Shown in pieces: positions 1-12,700 of a stretch of 64,000 nucleotides of DNA. Within the stretch, counting starts at the first letter, position 1; the number at the start of each line of letters is the position of its first letter. The notes under the pieces were generated by a model. The model was not told the origin of the DNA. It was given only the letters and a program-made list of their open reading frames with translations, and made no database searches. A program made the translations under genes and the position numbers. Origin of the DNA: Stropharia rugosoannulata (Eukaryota > Basidiomycota > Agaricomycetes > Agaricales > Strophariaceae); assembly GCA_028532985.1 (NCBI GenBank), contig JANCIK010000006.1, forward strand, positions 1,364,001 to 1,428,000, written 5' to 3'.

Positions 1-1393
1 CGGCATGTCGGCACCGGTGTATACGAACACTGCAAGATAGGAATTACTTTAGTTAGTCAAATTACAAAAGGAGCATCATATCTCACTTCCGACCCATGTT
101 TTCCAATCCTTTAGACTTTTAACGAGATATTTAAATCTAAATGTTTCTCCAGCGGCACTAAATTGGGCATCCTGCTGTAGGCGGCGAATAACTACCGTTC
201 GTTCCGCTTCAGTAAGGAATTTTGCGGTGTCGGGGAAGTCCTGTATAATCCATAATGACAAGACACCGGCTATTACAGTTAGCAGACCCTGGAGAACTTT
301 AAATAGTTTCAAAACGCCGCGAAGTGTATAACAACGGGTGGAGAACGTACTAAAGATCCACGCCCACGCAGGCCTTCCACCGATGCCATCCATCTTTGAA
401 ATAGCCGCCTAACAGCGCGCCGTTAAGACTGGTTGAAATAAGCCCTCAGATCGTTTACACTCACAGCGAGCAGTCCGCCGAATGCACCGGACACAGTTGC
501 TGCGGAGAAAAAAATAGCAGCGCGCAGCCCAAATTCGGAGCGCTTGTACCAGCTGGTTCGTGTGAGTACTTTACAACGTTCTTCATGATGGGCGCCACTG
601 ACCATGACAGATAATAATTAACGCCAGGGAACAAACCAGCTTCGAACATCCCAAGACACCATCGCAAGCCTTCAAAACATAGTCAGGCCAGTGTCATCGA
701 GACTGGCTACGAGCGTCTTACCTAGAAGTTGCGGATAGTTGTGTGCGATTCCCTGAAGAGTCTGTATCACAGCAAATGTCAAAGAGATGACTCCGTGAGA
801 AACATACAACAATCGGGCGCTTACCATAACTACTCCCCAGAAGAACATCAAGAATGATAGCCACAAAGAAGGGCGGAGTCGTTTCAAAAACACATTTGAG
901 GGGACCTCAAACAACGCGTAGCTGAAGAAGAAAATCTTCGGAGAGGTCAGATATGACGTAACCGAATAGCAACATTGAATTCAACATACCGTAAGCGTCA
1001 AGAGGTACTGGTTGTCCGTCATATGTAGGTCGGCTTCGAGATGATATAACTAAAGTTTTCATCCTGTTAGCTCCACTGGAGAGAGTGGATCCTAGATGTT
1101 GCCTACCTTCGCACTGAATAAACACATACATAGGTTGAGGTCGTAATCAGGAATCAGGAGGACTTTCGAGATACTTACTTTCCAATACTTGTACGATCCA
1201 AGAAGCTTAGAAGGTACAAGAATGATAGCCAGGGGACAAGCGCCAGATCCATCTTCCACAACAACTTTTTCTCGTCCACACCACTCGTGTCTACACCCGC
1301 ATTGTACACCGCAATCTTGGTCTTCTCATTCTCAGAACTCGCTTCTGGATCAGAGGCGGGAGTGGACGCCCGCTTCTCTGGCGTTGTCGACAT
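1..1393 (-). CDS. Dal5-type MFS anion:cation symporter, 3' end beyond window
   Basis: A plasma-membrane transporter of the allantoate permease (Dal5/ACS) branch of the major facilitator superfamily, partial. I read ten exons on the minus strand: 1393-1179, 1113-1107, 1049-990, 935-825, 761-722, 669-603, 552-465, 408-351, 296-87 and 29-1. Joined, they give the family hallmarks in order: LSFLDRTSIGNAK after helix 1, IFFFSYALFEVPSN, LRWCLGMFEAGLFPG, YYLSCWYKRSEFGLR, GGLLAAAISKMDGIGGRPAW and WKTWVGMFVYTGADMP. The start at 1393 (MSTTPEKR) gives the usual hydrophilic N-terminus; an in-frame ATG lies upstream at 1450. The second exon is only 7 nt long, yet it restores the conserved Asn-Ala-Lys. The substrate cannot be told from sequence; relatives carry allantoate, nicotinate, pantothenate or biotin. 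The C-terminal half lies outside the window. Confidence 0.88.
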
Positions 1394-4033
1394 AGGTACC
1401 ACAGAAAGCGTGAGCAACTGGAGGGAAGGAAGTGACGAGAGAAGCTCCAAGCTCCGATTGATAGAGCTAGCTATCTATATTCGCCACGCCCAATGCCTGC
1501 TGGATTTATACCTCAGGCACGTACACCTGACGCAATACGGTAGGGCCTATCCAAATCCGTAACGGACAAGAGAGAATTTATAACCTTCAACGTATCGCAC
1601 ATACCTTGCAATAGACAGCGAATCATGATTGCAGAACAACATTTGGGGTGGCAGCTGAACAGCGAGTAGAAAATGCATTGAATGGAGATAGTCTTTACCC
1701 ACGAGGGTCATGGGGGACATGTAATGCTCGCTTTGCACCGCTTGAAAAGAATGCAGATCATTTTTGGCTGGAGGTGGCAATCGTTGGTGTCGAGGTATTG
1801 TAGCGTAGTGCGTGGTCCGCCAGTATTTCCTATACTTCCTAGTAGACGCATGAGGCCTCCGATTCAGGTGGCATCCAGGATTCAGAAGCCAGTATGCGTA
1901 GCTATTTCCGTTCAATCCATCATCGGCCAGCACCAGTCGTATCATTTCCACACCGGTTGTGCGGGGTATGTATGATGCGAATCAATAGACCACATGGATT
2001 GGGGAAGGGGCCGCTGTCAATGTCATAGCGGCATCATCCAAAATTGCAGTTGCCGCGCAGTCACGATGTCTGGCTATCAACACTGCCGAAGGGAAGGTAG
2101 TGCGAACGAGAGAGAAGTCGGGGGCGGGTGATGTATCCGGGAAATACTACATATGTCATAGGCTGTCATAAGATATTCTAAACAAAGCCCCAGTATAATT
2201 GAAGCATATTAATGGAGAACAAGTGGGACTCACATAGTTCGCTGTCCCAAATTTAAAGATATATCCCGCAAAAGTACTTAAACCATTAAACGAGAAGACG
2301 CGAAGAAATTAACATATAAATCAAATGAGCCTGAAAATGAAGTGAAGAAAGGGTATGTATATTTTTGTTCTGAGGTTGATTGACCTTTACCCCAGTAAGT
2401 ATACATACATTTAGCCACCGATAAATCCGATCTGGCAGCGCATAATATCAAATTGTAAGTCGCGAAGGAGTATCCACTGAGCAGGCAGGAGGACCATGGT
2501 GTCGGTCGCATTGATGTGAACAAGTTAGGAGTTTGGAGTAGCAAAGAGGGAGCAGGCGACGACCAGAGAAGTCCATGCAACGCGACAGATGTTCCATGAG
2601 GAAGGGCGGGTATCAACTCGTACGTCAACTCTCAGGTTTGTTGTCTTTGTCAGACAACAATTGAGTTCCCATTCATTGGCCTGACTTCAGAGTCACAGCG
2701 CTTTGCCACCCTAATATAGTTCGGCGTTAGAAATCATGCTGAGACAACTCGTCTATGTAAATACAAAATGCTCACATTTCAACATAAAAAGTCGCCTCTG
2801 AACGCTACGAATAGTGTCGACCAAAGTATACCATATCACGGAGCCAACTTTCAGATAACCTGTAACGATGATGGTTCCGGCCTTCAGGCTTTACGTGGGA
2901 CGTAAATATCTCCGACAAGCCTGATATTCACAGCGAGATTGAATGACAAACTCAGAGTTATGTCGTTCAAGGAGAAGTTTGAAAGACAATTCGAGGGACT
3001 TGAGAAAACTAAACAGGAGCAAGTGTAATCATCCTCACGGATGCTGTTCAGAGTGATTTACTCCTAAAATAAGCATCGACCCACGTCAAGACAGGGAACG
3101 CCGCTTTTTCTCGGACGACAACCGCTCCAATCATGACCGTCTTTGCAATATACACTTGGTGTTCCTCCGCCCTGAGCCCTGATAGCAAAATCAATCTGGG
3201 AAATTAGCATAGTGCTTCATTGCCCCAAAGGTCATAAGAACGACAGTACTCGACTTTGTTCCTTTTAGACATTCCTCCAATCGTACAAGATTCCATCCAA
3301 ATCGCATCAAGAATCTAGGTGAGGGACTCATTTACCGGACTGCCAGACCTCGCGCTAGACGTCGAAAGAAGAAAGACCAGCAGTATACATATCAGGGAAC
3401 ATGTCAAGTACGATTGGACGAGCGAGCTGGGAAGCTCCAGTGTCCGTGCGCAGCTATGAATCTCTTCAATGCTTTGATCCCGCGCGTATGATAAGTTGAA
3501 AGTCAAACATATGTTTGCCTTGTAGCCGATGGTAGTTGCTTGCAAGACAGAGTGCCACATGAGTGAATTTGACGTACTGGCTTGAAGGAAGTGGTCAGCT
3601 GAGTAGCCCCTGGAAGAAATATCTCTTAGACTCTTACCATGCAGAAGTTGAAAACGCGGCGCAACTTTAAGCAAGCAAGGGGTGCCTACAGTAATGTAGA
3701 CATGAGACCAGGAAGAGGTGACAAAGTCGGGTGCTCATGAAGTTATATCAGAGAATCTGTGACCTATAAGCTGCCTGCAAGTCAAATTTTATCAAATGAG
3801 CCATGGTGGAGGTCGGAACAAACGTCGAGAATGGGTCGCTGAGCGGAGTTCTACAAACCGGCCCGAGAAGGCTAATTCCGTCTCCGCCAAAAAAACAAAA
3901 AACAAAAAAAAGCCACATCAACTCGCAACCCGACAACACTACCGCATTTGACGGCTTCGTTCAGGAAATACCCTGGCGATTGTGGCATTAAGCTACCCAG
4001 AATTAATCTCGGCTTATTTTAAACCTGGGCGGG
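1394..4033. other. Intergenic, no supported gene
   Basis: About 2.6 kb without a coherent exon chain. The longest open frames (minus 1547-1951, minus 2278-2628, minus 3315-3674) carry no motif I recognise and do not continue into neighbouring frames through plausible introns. The last 70 bases before 4034 are the probable promoter and leader of the first F-box gene. Confidence 0.5.
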
Positions 4034-5704
4034 ATGAGCGAAACTGAACAACGGAAGAGCTGCCACCTTCTCTTCCAGAACCAGGATATTCTCTGCCACA
4101 TACTGTCCTTCTTCGACGATCCAACCTCTTATACCGATCGTGGTGGTCACGTCGAGAAGAGTACCAATGAAGGAAAAAAACACTTGGCCGCAGCAGCACT
4201 TGTCTCGACAAGTTTTTTTCATCCGGCAAAAGTGTTCTTGTGGCGGCACTTGCCTTCGATCATGCCGCTTCTTCGACTGGTTCCTTCTTTCGTATTGGTA
4301 AACAACTCATACGTAAGTTCTCTCTCATAGTAATAGCCGGGCAGTCTAATGTACCGGGAACAAACTTTACAGACATTAAACAACGTGATCAGTTCGGAGG
4401 AGCAACAGAGAATCTTCAACTACTCCAAGCATATACAATATCTTTGTCTTGAGGACAGTCCCAAAAATATAAAGGGCCATGTCATCCACCATCTTCTAAC
4501 CCATCAGGATAAGCTTTTCCCGAGTTTACTTTCCGTTGCGTTTGACTATGTCAACCCAGATGGTACTGCGAACACTATAGATTGCACCTTTCTCGCTCTG
4601 TCGAAATCGCTTACAACCCTGTCGATCTCCCATATAACAGACTCTCAAGCCGACGATGTTTCATCTATTCTGTCAGTCCTTCGACATAAACAAGCACCGC
4701 TACAAGAAATATTCTTATCTGGGCATCTGCCCAATCATGCACTGATGCTTCTGACGTGTTTTCCAACACTGAGAGTACTGGATTTGACACTGCATAACAG
4801 CACACTCAACTCGTCGACCTTTATTTCTTGGGCCGATCTCCCCAGCCTTGCGGAACTGGAGGTTTTTTTGTGCTCTAATAGCACTTTCCATCCTGCTGAA
4901 GGTCACTATAGACGCGCTAGCTTCCCGGAATTACAGTCTTTGGTACTTGGAGGACAGCCAGCCAATACTCTTGGCATACTCCAATGCATGAACAAGTCCT
5001 GCACCCTGGATGATATCAGGCTTTGGACCGATGACATAGGAAAAGAGGACGATTTAGCGGCTCATGCTACACTCCTCGTATCCGCGGTATCGAGCTGCGT
5101 TCGGATAAGCTGTTCATCCCTCCGAACTTTCGAAGTGCATTCCGAAACGCTATGCGATATCCCAGAGGAATGGATCATGCCGTTATCCGAGTGCAAGAAC
5201 CTTGAAACCCTCCGATTTGATGAGATCGATACCGCCATTCATGATGTCACCATTCGCGAGGTCTGCGAGAGGGGCTACTGGAAGAACCTTCGTGTTTTAA
5301 CGCTTCCTAATACAGTCCAGAACTACTCGCCGTCTGTCGCAAGTCTGAAAGTAATAGCGGAAAACTGTCCAAGTCTTCAGGAACTCGCGATCTGTGTAGA
5401 TTTCGAATTACTCGACGAAAAAGCGCTACGACAAGAGAGACAAGGGCCCAGAGTACTCCACCCTCTGCAAGACCTTCAGCTTACAATCAGCAGCACTGAA
5501 GATAATGAAGCCTTACCCCAAGACATGGAAACTGCTATTGGAGTGTCGAGATTCCTTGATCATTGTTTTGCGGGCCTTCAAGATATACTAATTGTGTCAA
5601 TGGGGACCAAACCAGACGACCAGTGGCATGAGGTTATTGTTCGACTATACTCTGAATTCAAAGAAATCCGAGCAGAGGAACAGTCATGCAAGTCGATTAA
5701 CTAG
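4034..5704 (+). CDS. F-box/LRR-like protein, tandem paralogue 1
   Basis: Two exons, 4034-4312 and 4373-5704, joined by a 60-nt GT..AG intron, give 536 residues. The N-terminus (LLFQNQDILCHILSFFDD) is an F-box-like helix pair, followed by AALVSTSFFHPAKVFLWRHL, the usual link to a leucine-rich-repeat-like body. Such proteins are expected to be substrate receptors of SCF ubiquitin ligases through Skp1; that role is inferred from the family. The intron sits at exactly the same codon (after NNSY) in all four paralogues of the window, which shows common descent. The block HDVTIREVCERG near residue 410 is almost unchanged among the tandem copies. Intact and probably functional. Confidence 0.82.
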
Positions 5705-6097
5705 GGGCCAGTTAATGAGGTGTATCATGAATTACATACTTATAAAACTTACTTTGGCAACCCTAGAACACGGTTGCGACTGTAATTGTAAAATGACGTG
5801 GGTTTGAGCGTTTGAATATTAATAGATAGTATTGGATAATACAGTACTGTGGAACAAAAATATGCACTGTGTGCGAAAGTGGGGTGGTGAGCTGACAAAC
5901 GGGCTAATCCACTTGGAATGCCACGAGGCTTTTCTTAATCTCGCGCTCACATCGATATCTTCAACTTCAACTTTTTGTTGTTTTGAGCGCATTTTGACAG
6001 CTTCTAGAGGTCCTTCACATCATACAGCTCATTGATAACTCCCCTCACGTCCAAATTATCTCGCAATCCGCCTTCACTACTCGTAAAGCTGTGCAAG
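5705..6097. other. Intergenic spacer between F-box paralogues 1 and 2
   Basis: Holds the 3' flank of paralogue 1 and the leader of paralogue 2. The only conserved item seen is the box at 6026-6038 described separately. Confidence 0.5.
6026..6038 (+). promoter_or_regulatory. Conserved leader box AGCTCATTGATAA, copy 1
   Basis: This 13-mer lies 72 bases before the start codon of F-box paralogue 2. It recurs 66 bases before paralogue 3 (7532-7544) and once more after paralogue 3 at 9350-9362. The following bases up to the ATG (CCTTCACTAC...TGCAAGATG) are also similar between copies 2 and 3. It may be a core promoter or leader element or simply part of the duplicated unit. Confidence 0.45.
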
Positions 6098-7385
6098 ATG
6101 AGCAAAGTTGAGCGAAGCGCTCGTAGTCGTTGCCATCCACTCTTCCAGGATCATGACATTCTATGCCTTATACTATCTTGTTTTGACAACGAAGCGACCC
6201 CCATCAGGGACTGGATTTTCAGTTACACAAGGAATACAAACAGTCGTCACTTAGCTTCAGCGGCACTTGTCTCAAAAAGCTTTTTCCATCCAGCGATCAT
6301 GATTTTGTGGAGGCGCTTACATTCTATCATCCCACTTCTTCGACTGATCCCTTCATTTGTTTTAATAAATAACTCATATGTACGTTCTCTTTCATATTCC
6401 ATGATGAAATTATAACAGTTTCATATCTTGCAGACAATAAACGATGTGATCAGTTCTCAAGTGCAGCACAGAGTCTTGAACTACTCCAAGCACCTACAAT
6501 ATCTTGTATTGTCACGGTATAGCAACACTGAGACGATACAAGGCCGCGTTATCCATCGTCTTTTGAGCTTTCAGGATATTCTTTTCCCAAATCTACTCGG
6601 CCTGATACTGACCTCTCTATCAACGAGATACTGGACATCAAACTTTAGATATACTAGACAAGACTTTTCTTGCGCTCTCCAAATCACTTACAACCCTCTA
6701 TATTACGGATATAGAACTTTCCCAAACAGACTATATTGCGTCCATTCTGTCAGTCCTGGACCAGAAGCAGGTGCAACTACAAGAAGTACATTTGAAAGGT
6801 CATCTGGCCAACTCCGCTCTGACACTTTTGACGGGCTTTCAAACATTGAAAACCCTCATTTTGTCACAGTACCCCACCACGCTCAAGATGTCAACCTTTA
6901 TATCCTTTGCCAATTTTCCGAATCTTGTTGAGCTGAAAATCACCTTTGATACCGATACTGATATCGATACTGATACTCAAGGATACCTGAGAAGAAGTGC
7001 TAACTTCTCAGTGTTACGGTCATTGACACTTATCGCCGTAACGTCTTCCTCCACTCTTAACATGCTTCAATGCATCAACGACTCCAAAACCCTTACCAAA
7101 ATCAACATTTGGACTATTGATCTTGAAGAAGTATATATGTCAGATCACTCAGAGCTCCTCACTATGATAGCTGTAGTGTCTGAGTGCGTCCGTATAAGTC
7201 ACTCGTCACTCAGAGATTTTGAAATGAAAGCAGAAGGACTGTACGATATCCCGGGAACATTCATCGTACCTTTATCCAAGTGCAGGTACCTTCAAACCCT
7301 CCGTATCGAGAACCCTGTAGATGCCGACCTTCATGATGTCACTATTCGCGAAGTCTGCGAACGCGGATGCTGGAAGGACCCCTGA
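6098..7385 (+). pseudogene. F-box/LRR-like paralogue 2, frameshifted and truncated
   Basis: Exon 1 (6098-6379) and the start of exon 2 (from 6434, same intron position as the sister genes) read normally through VIHRLLSFQDILFPNLL. Between about 6605 and 6660 the frame shifts: the original frame degenerates, while the family block TFLALSKSLTTLYITD reappears in another frame and runs on to 7385. No GT..AG pair in that stretch can repair it. The reading then stops right after HDVTIREVCERGCWK, losing about 125 C-terminal residues that both neighbours keep. The stop is followed by a short GAGCGCT tandem repeat (7383-7402), a possible deletion junction. Confidence 0.8.
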
Positions 7386-7531
7386 GCGCTGAGCGCTGAG
7401 CGACAGGCAAAGCGCGGTCCGAGCCACCGGGCTTATCGATGGTGTTGCCCTTGGTCACGGTGCTACGTAGTACTACGTCCTGTCAAAATGTTTTCTTTTC
7501 ACCTCATAACAGACTTCACCTCGAACTGTAA

Positions 7532-7544
7532 AGCTCATTGATAA
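7532..7544 (+). promoter_or_regulatory. Conserved leader box AGCTCATTGATAA, copy 2
   Basis: Identical to the box before paralogue 2 and placed 66 bases before the start of paralogue 3. The leader between box and ATG aligns with that of paralogue 2. Confidence 0.45.
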
Positions 7545-7597
7545 GCTCCCCCTCAGTGGCCCACAATCCTCCTTCACTACTGGGAAATCTATGCAAG

Positions 7598-9247
7598 ATG
7601 AGCGACATCGACCGAAGGAATACTCGTTGTCACACTCTCTTCCAGAATCGCGACATTCTCTGCCTTATACTGTCTTATTTCAACAATCCAACTTACTTCA
7701 AATGGTGTTTCAGGGACCAGACTAACAACCACCACTTGGCTTCAGCTGCACGTGTCTCGAAAAGCTTTTTCCATCCGGCAATCATATTCTTGTGGAGGCG
7801 CTTACATTCTGTCATACCACTTCTTCGACTGTTTCCTTCTTGTGTGCTAATAAACAATTCATATGTATGTTCATTTCTATGCTTTCCCTCTGAATTAACA
7901 TATTGAATATAACTACAACAGACAATAAACGGCATGATCAGTTCTCAAGAGCTGCAAAGAGTTTTCCAATACTCCAAACACATACAATGTATTGGGGTCA
8001 ACAACTCCGATGCCAAGAATGTACAAGTTCATGTTATTCATCATCTTTTGACCCATCGGGATAGTCTTTTCCCGAATTTGGGGTCCCTGGCAATCGTTGG
8101 ATCCAGTTTTGAAGACCCGGGCTCAAACAACACAATAGACATCGCCTTTCTTGCTCTCTCTAAGTCGCTCACATCCATCTTTGTCATGGGTATAACGCTT
8201 GCTGAAACAGACACTATCGCATCCATTTTCTCAGTCCTGCTTCAGAAACAAGTACAACTTCAAGAAATAACTTTGACTGGACATCTGCCCGAGTATCCAT
8301 TGTCACTTTTAGCATGTTTCCCAACTCTGCGAAATCTTGATTTGAGGCTGTTTAGCAGCACTCTCAAGTCGTCTACCTTTCTATCTTGGGCCAACCTTCC
8401 AAACCTCGTAAAGCTGGAGGTTACCTTGGACTCTCAAAGCAACTTCGACGCGCAAGAAGATCAGAGAGCTGCTGGTAGCTTCTCGGCGTTACAGTCTTTT
8501 GGATTCGGCGCGCCGCCACATATGCTTCAATGCATCAGCGAATCCAACAATCTCACTGATGTCACTATCTATCCTGATCATACAACAAGACCAGATGAAA
8601 CACCAGCTCGAGGACGGATCCTTATAGCCACAATACTGGAGCTCGTCCGCATAAGTCGCTCGTCGCTCAGGAATTTTTGCGTATGTTCCGAAGGAGGATA
8701 CGATGTCCCTGATCAATGGATCCTGCCTTTATCCGAATGCAAAGCTCTTCGAACCCTTGAACTCTCGGATATTAATGGCGTTATTCACGACGTGACCATT
8801 CGCGAGGTCTGTGAACGGGGCAACTGGAAGAACCTCTGTGTCTTAGAGCTGCCTATTGTGGACCACTGTAACAAGTTGCCATCTGTCGCCAGCTTGAAGA
8901 TAATCGCTGAAAATTGCCCGAGTCTTCAGAAACTCATGATTTGTGTTAATCTCCAACTACTTGATGAAGATGCGCTACGAAAAGAGAGACACGGGCGCAG
9001 ACTGCAGCATCCTCTGAAGGACCTACAACTTTCAATCAGCTGGACTGAAGACAACTTCAGTCACCCTGTTAACCTAAAAACAGCCATTGCAGTGTCGAGA
9101 ATTATTGACCACTGTTTTGCAGACCTGCAAGATTTCTATATCCGCTTAATGGGGTACCTTGAAGAAGAAATCGAGTGGTGGCCTGATGTTATTATCCAAT
9201 TGCTTTCTGAATTCAAAGAAATTCGGATAGCAGAGGAAGAAAATTAG
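7598..9247 (+). CDS. F-box/LRR-like protein, tandem paralogue 3
   Basis: Exons 7598-7864 and 7922-9247, with a 57-nt intron at the family position, encode 530 residues. It opens with LFQNRDILCLILSYFNN (F-box-like) and RVSKSFFHPAIIFLWRRL, then a leucine-rich body with FLALSKSLTSI, HDVTIREVCERGNWKNL and a C-terminal segment SRIIDHCFADLQDFYI shared with paralogue 1. The start is set by the shared TGCAAGATGAGC context seen in paralogue 2. Role inferred: SCF substrate adaptor of unknown target. Confidence 0.82.
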
Positions 9248-9799
9248 GGACCAGTAAATGCGGCGATGCAACTTCAAGTTGGCGTTCCCAGTCTTTCGTC
9301 TTTCTTTGTATCTTGCAGCATGCACCCTCTCCAAGTCAGATAGCCGTAGAGCTCATTGATAAACCCCTAGAGTAATCATTATCACCCCATTCCTTGCATG
9401 CGACGCTGACATGAATCCCAGCTATGTCGTGAGCGCTAAGTAAAGGACGAATGGAAGAATTTAAATTTATATGCCTGATCTCGTACATAGTAGAGTAAGA
9501 TGAACTAAACTACGCGCGCTGCGTATGTGGGCCATTAGTATATGTAAGTAAACGCTAAACCTCAAATACAGTCCGAAACATGGCTATGACAATGATGTAC
9601 GAATGTGAGTATGGATGATAGGATATATAATGGTGTATGCCCAATAAGTAAAGCGAAAAGAAAAAGAAAGAAAGCAGATAAACGAGGATTAAGAGCAAGA
9701 GCGAGACAAAGCAGTGTGATCCATCCATAAGAGAAAGAAGGGAATGGCGGGAATAGTAAATAGCTGCTCAAGTCTGTATTCTTCTGAACTTATTTCATT
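9248..9799. other. Intergenic, with a leftover F-box leader fragment
   Basis: Convergent 3' region between F-box paralogue 3 and the Reg1-like gene. It carries a third copy of the leader box (9350-9362) with no F-box reading frame after it, so it looks like the remnant of a lost fourth tandem unit. Confidence 0.45.
9350..9362 (+). promoter_or_regulatory. Orphan leader box AGCTCATTGATAA, copy 3
   Basis: Same 13-mer as at 6026 and 7532 but without a downstream F-box gene. Probably a duplication remnant. Confidence 0.4.
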
Positions 9800-12700
9800 C
9801 TATGCTGCGTCGTTATGCCCCCACAGCCGGAGGTATGCGCCTGCGCTCGACATCATGTCGACCGCCTTGGCTACAATCGTATCTGCGGCGGGTGCATGCG
9901 TCGGCACTGGTGCGGCTACGGGCGACGCAGGCCCCACAACGCCACTGACACTAGGCAGAGTCGGAGCGACCGCGCGGCGGGGCGACGACACGGCGGTGAA
10001 GGACGTGCTCGGCTTCGCAGGCACAGGCGGGGACGGCACAAGCGGCGGCGGGCGCAGCTGCTTCGTCTTCGTGCTCGGCGAGAGACCGCGCGGGGTCGTG
10101 GCCGACGGAGAGGGAGACGGTGTCGTCGATGTGGGTGTCGTTCCCCCGCTACCACTGCTGCTGCTCACCGTCGATGTCCGCTGAACAGGCGCCATCCTGC
10201 GCACCTCGACGACGGGGGAGTTGGAGGGCGTCGGGTGCACACGTCGTCGCTGCTCCTCCTCTGCACGTCGTAGGTGCCTTAGCTCAGCCGCTGCGGGGTT
10301 CTCGTGAGCCTGAAGCACGTCTACATGCGCTACATCGGCCTCGTCTGCAGGGAACCGTCCGGGAATGGCCAGCGTAGGCGTTGCGGGGCGCTGTTGCCCC
10401 TGCCCTGTGATAGTCGCACTCGACGATCCCGAAGAGGGCGCGTACACGCTCGCATCAACAACAGTCGGGCGCCCAGCGCTGCTGCTGCTGTCCGCGGTAC
10501 TAACAGATTGGGCAGTACTCGTTGATTGTGCGTCGCCCGCAACACTGCTACCGCAACTCGACTCGACCTCCCCGTCCCCCTCCGCATTCACAAGCCCAAG
10601 TCCAACGGGTGGTGGGTTAGCGGCAAGACTCGCGCCGAGTACCTTGCCACTCGTGCGATCGCGACCACGGCGCTCTCTGCCGCGTTCTCGTCCACGCTCG
10701 CCATCTTCTCTTCGTTCTCGCCCACCACCAGCCAGCGCACCCGCACTACCACCCAATACGGCCTCGATAGGGGCCGCTTGCGCACCCGTGTCCGGGCTCA
10801 AGCTGCCTATAGGGCTGCTCCCAATGGACGTCCCGCGCTCGCGCTCCCACGACGACGACGAAGCCGAGGGCGTGCGCGTGCTCGAGCGCCCACGGCGCTC
10901 ACCCTGCTGTACTTGTGGTTGTTGAGGGGGCGATGCCCGCTGTGGCTCCGCACGCTGCTGGCCCTGTCCACTTGCATTCTGACTTGATGTACGCCCGGCG
11001 GAAGGACGCGCTTGTGCAAGCAGCGAGGCAGGCGACTGAAGGGCGAGGAGGTGTTCTGGGGTAGGCAGCGCAGCAGCCGCAGACATCCATGTCCCAGGCG
11101 TTGATGGGTTTGAAGCAGATGCCGAACGCCGGCGTCCGGTCGTAGCAGCCGTCGATGGGGGGATTGCAGGTGCGGGACTAGGAGCAGGAGCCGCTCCAGG
11201 ATGGCCGCTGGGAGTAGCGTTGACCGCCGTGTTGGCCGCAAGGAATGCAGGCGACGGTGTACGGCTATGGCTCCTGCTCCTGCTACGCGATGGGCGCTCG
11301 TCGTCTGTCCTACCCCTCGTCGCGGTAGGGGGAACAAGATAGCCACCGCGCTCTCGAGCGTGGAGCTCGTCCTGTGCGCCACGTACGGGGTCTGCGCCCC
11401 GCACATCCTCGATCTGCCCGTCCTCATCCATGAATCCAGAGCGCGCAGACGCAGGCTCGTACCCTCTCCCACCGCGTCTCGCGTAGAAGTAATCAGCGCC
11501 GGCGCCGAAGAAATCCGTCGCATCCTCTTCGTCGACATATGGCGTGGGCTGGCGCGCCAGCAATCGCTGTTGCAGAAGCGTCTCCGCCGCGTGTTGTTGT
11601 CGTACGTGTTCTTCCTGTCCGACTGTCGTTGGCTGGTACGATGCGGCATGGGCGTACGGATATGCGAAGTAATTGTCTTGCCTTCCACGACCTCTACTGC
11701 GCTCAAGCGCCTCCATTCCGGAGCCGCTTGTGCGTGGAGCCGAGCCAAGGAGGAAGCCATCGTCACCAACATGCGCAGGCTGCGATATGGGGATTCCAAT
11801 AGGCGGCGTTGTTGTTTGCGCCGAGCTTGTGCTTGCGCTAACAACCGGACCGTCCCCATCGTCCTCCACAACTTCGACACGCTCCTCTTCCGCACCCTCA
11901 TCGCTGAATCCGTTCTTCCCACTGTATCCACCCAGCGTTGTGCGCCCGTAGCCTGCGTAGACACCCATACCACCGCCACGCGCTCCAGGAGCATACCCGT
12001 ACGCTGCGCCAGCGTCTGCCATGCTACCCTCTGCGTATGCGCTAGGTCCCGGGGTCCAGTTCGCGCTGGCGTTACTGCTGCCATTGTTATCGACGTTATT
12101 GCGCAGGTCAGCGTGTGTTCCATTGCTAAGTCGCTCTGCGTTAGTATAACGTAAATCATCGATGCACAAGTGATGATTACCTGTTGGGCCCATATCCGCC
12201 ATACATGCCTCCTTGGCCGTATCCATACGCGGCGTACCCACTCCCCTTAGGCGGGGCATATACAAGCTCGACGGGTGTCGCCTTTTCTGCTCGATAATTC
12301 TCCCTCTCCTTTGTACTCTTCGGGCGGGGGGATACCGCGTTTGCCCGCGTGTTGGCAACAGCATCCGCATCGCCATCGTGCGTACCTTCGCCCTCCTCGC
12401 CCGTTTTCTCGCGCTGGGGATACCGCGTGTTCCCGCTCTTCTTCACTCCTCCCCCAGAGCTAGTACGTTTCCCCCTTCCTTCGTTCCAAGTCCACCTTCC
12501 GTCTAGTACACTTTCAGTACCCGGGCTATACGTGTACCCGTATCCCAAGCCATCGTCGCTCCCGCCTTCATCGCCAAAGCTCTCCTCCCACGCTCCACCC
12601 GTCTTCAGCATTGTCGGTGCGATCGGTGCAATCGTGACGTGGCCTCCACGGCTATGCGAGGACGAAGAAGAGCGCGTGCGACTCATCCCCACGGCCGAGG

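Noticed and set aside
1547..1951. 134-codon minus frame
   Set aside because: Overlaps an equally long plus frame, neither with motifs or splice-linked partners.
3315..3674. 119-codon minus frame with a hydrophobic end
   Set aside because: No recognisable motif and no joining exons; kept only as a note in the gap description.
10807..12159. Minus-strand 450-codon frame overlapping the last Reg1-like exon
   Set aside because: It is the wrong frame of the same exon; only the other minus frame connects in phase through the TTAG acceptor at 12126.
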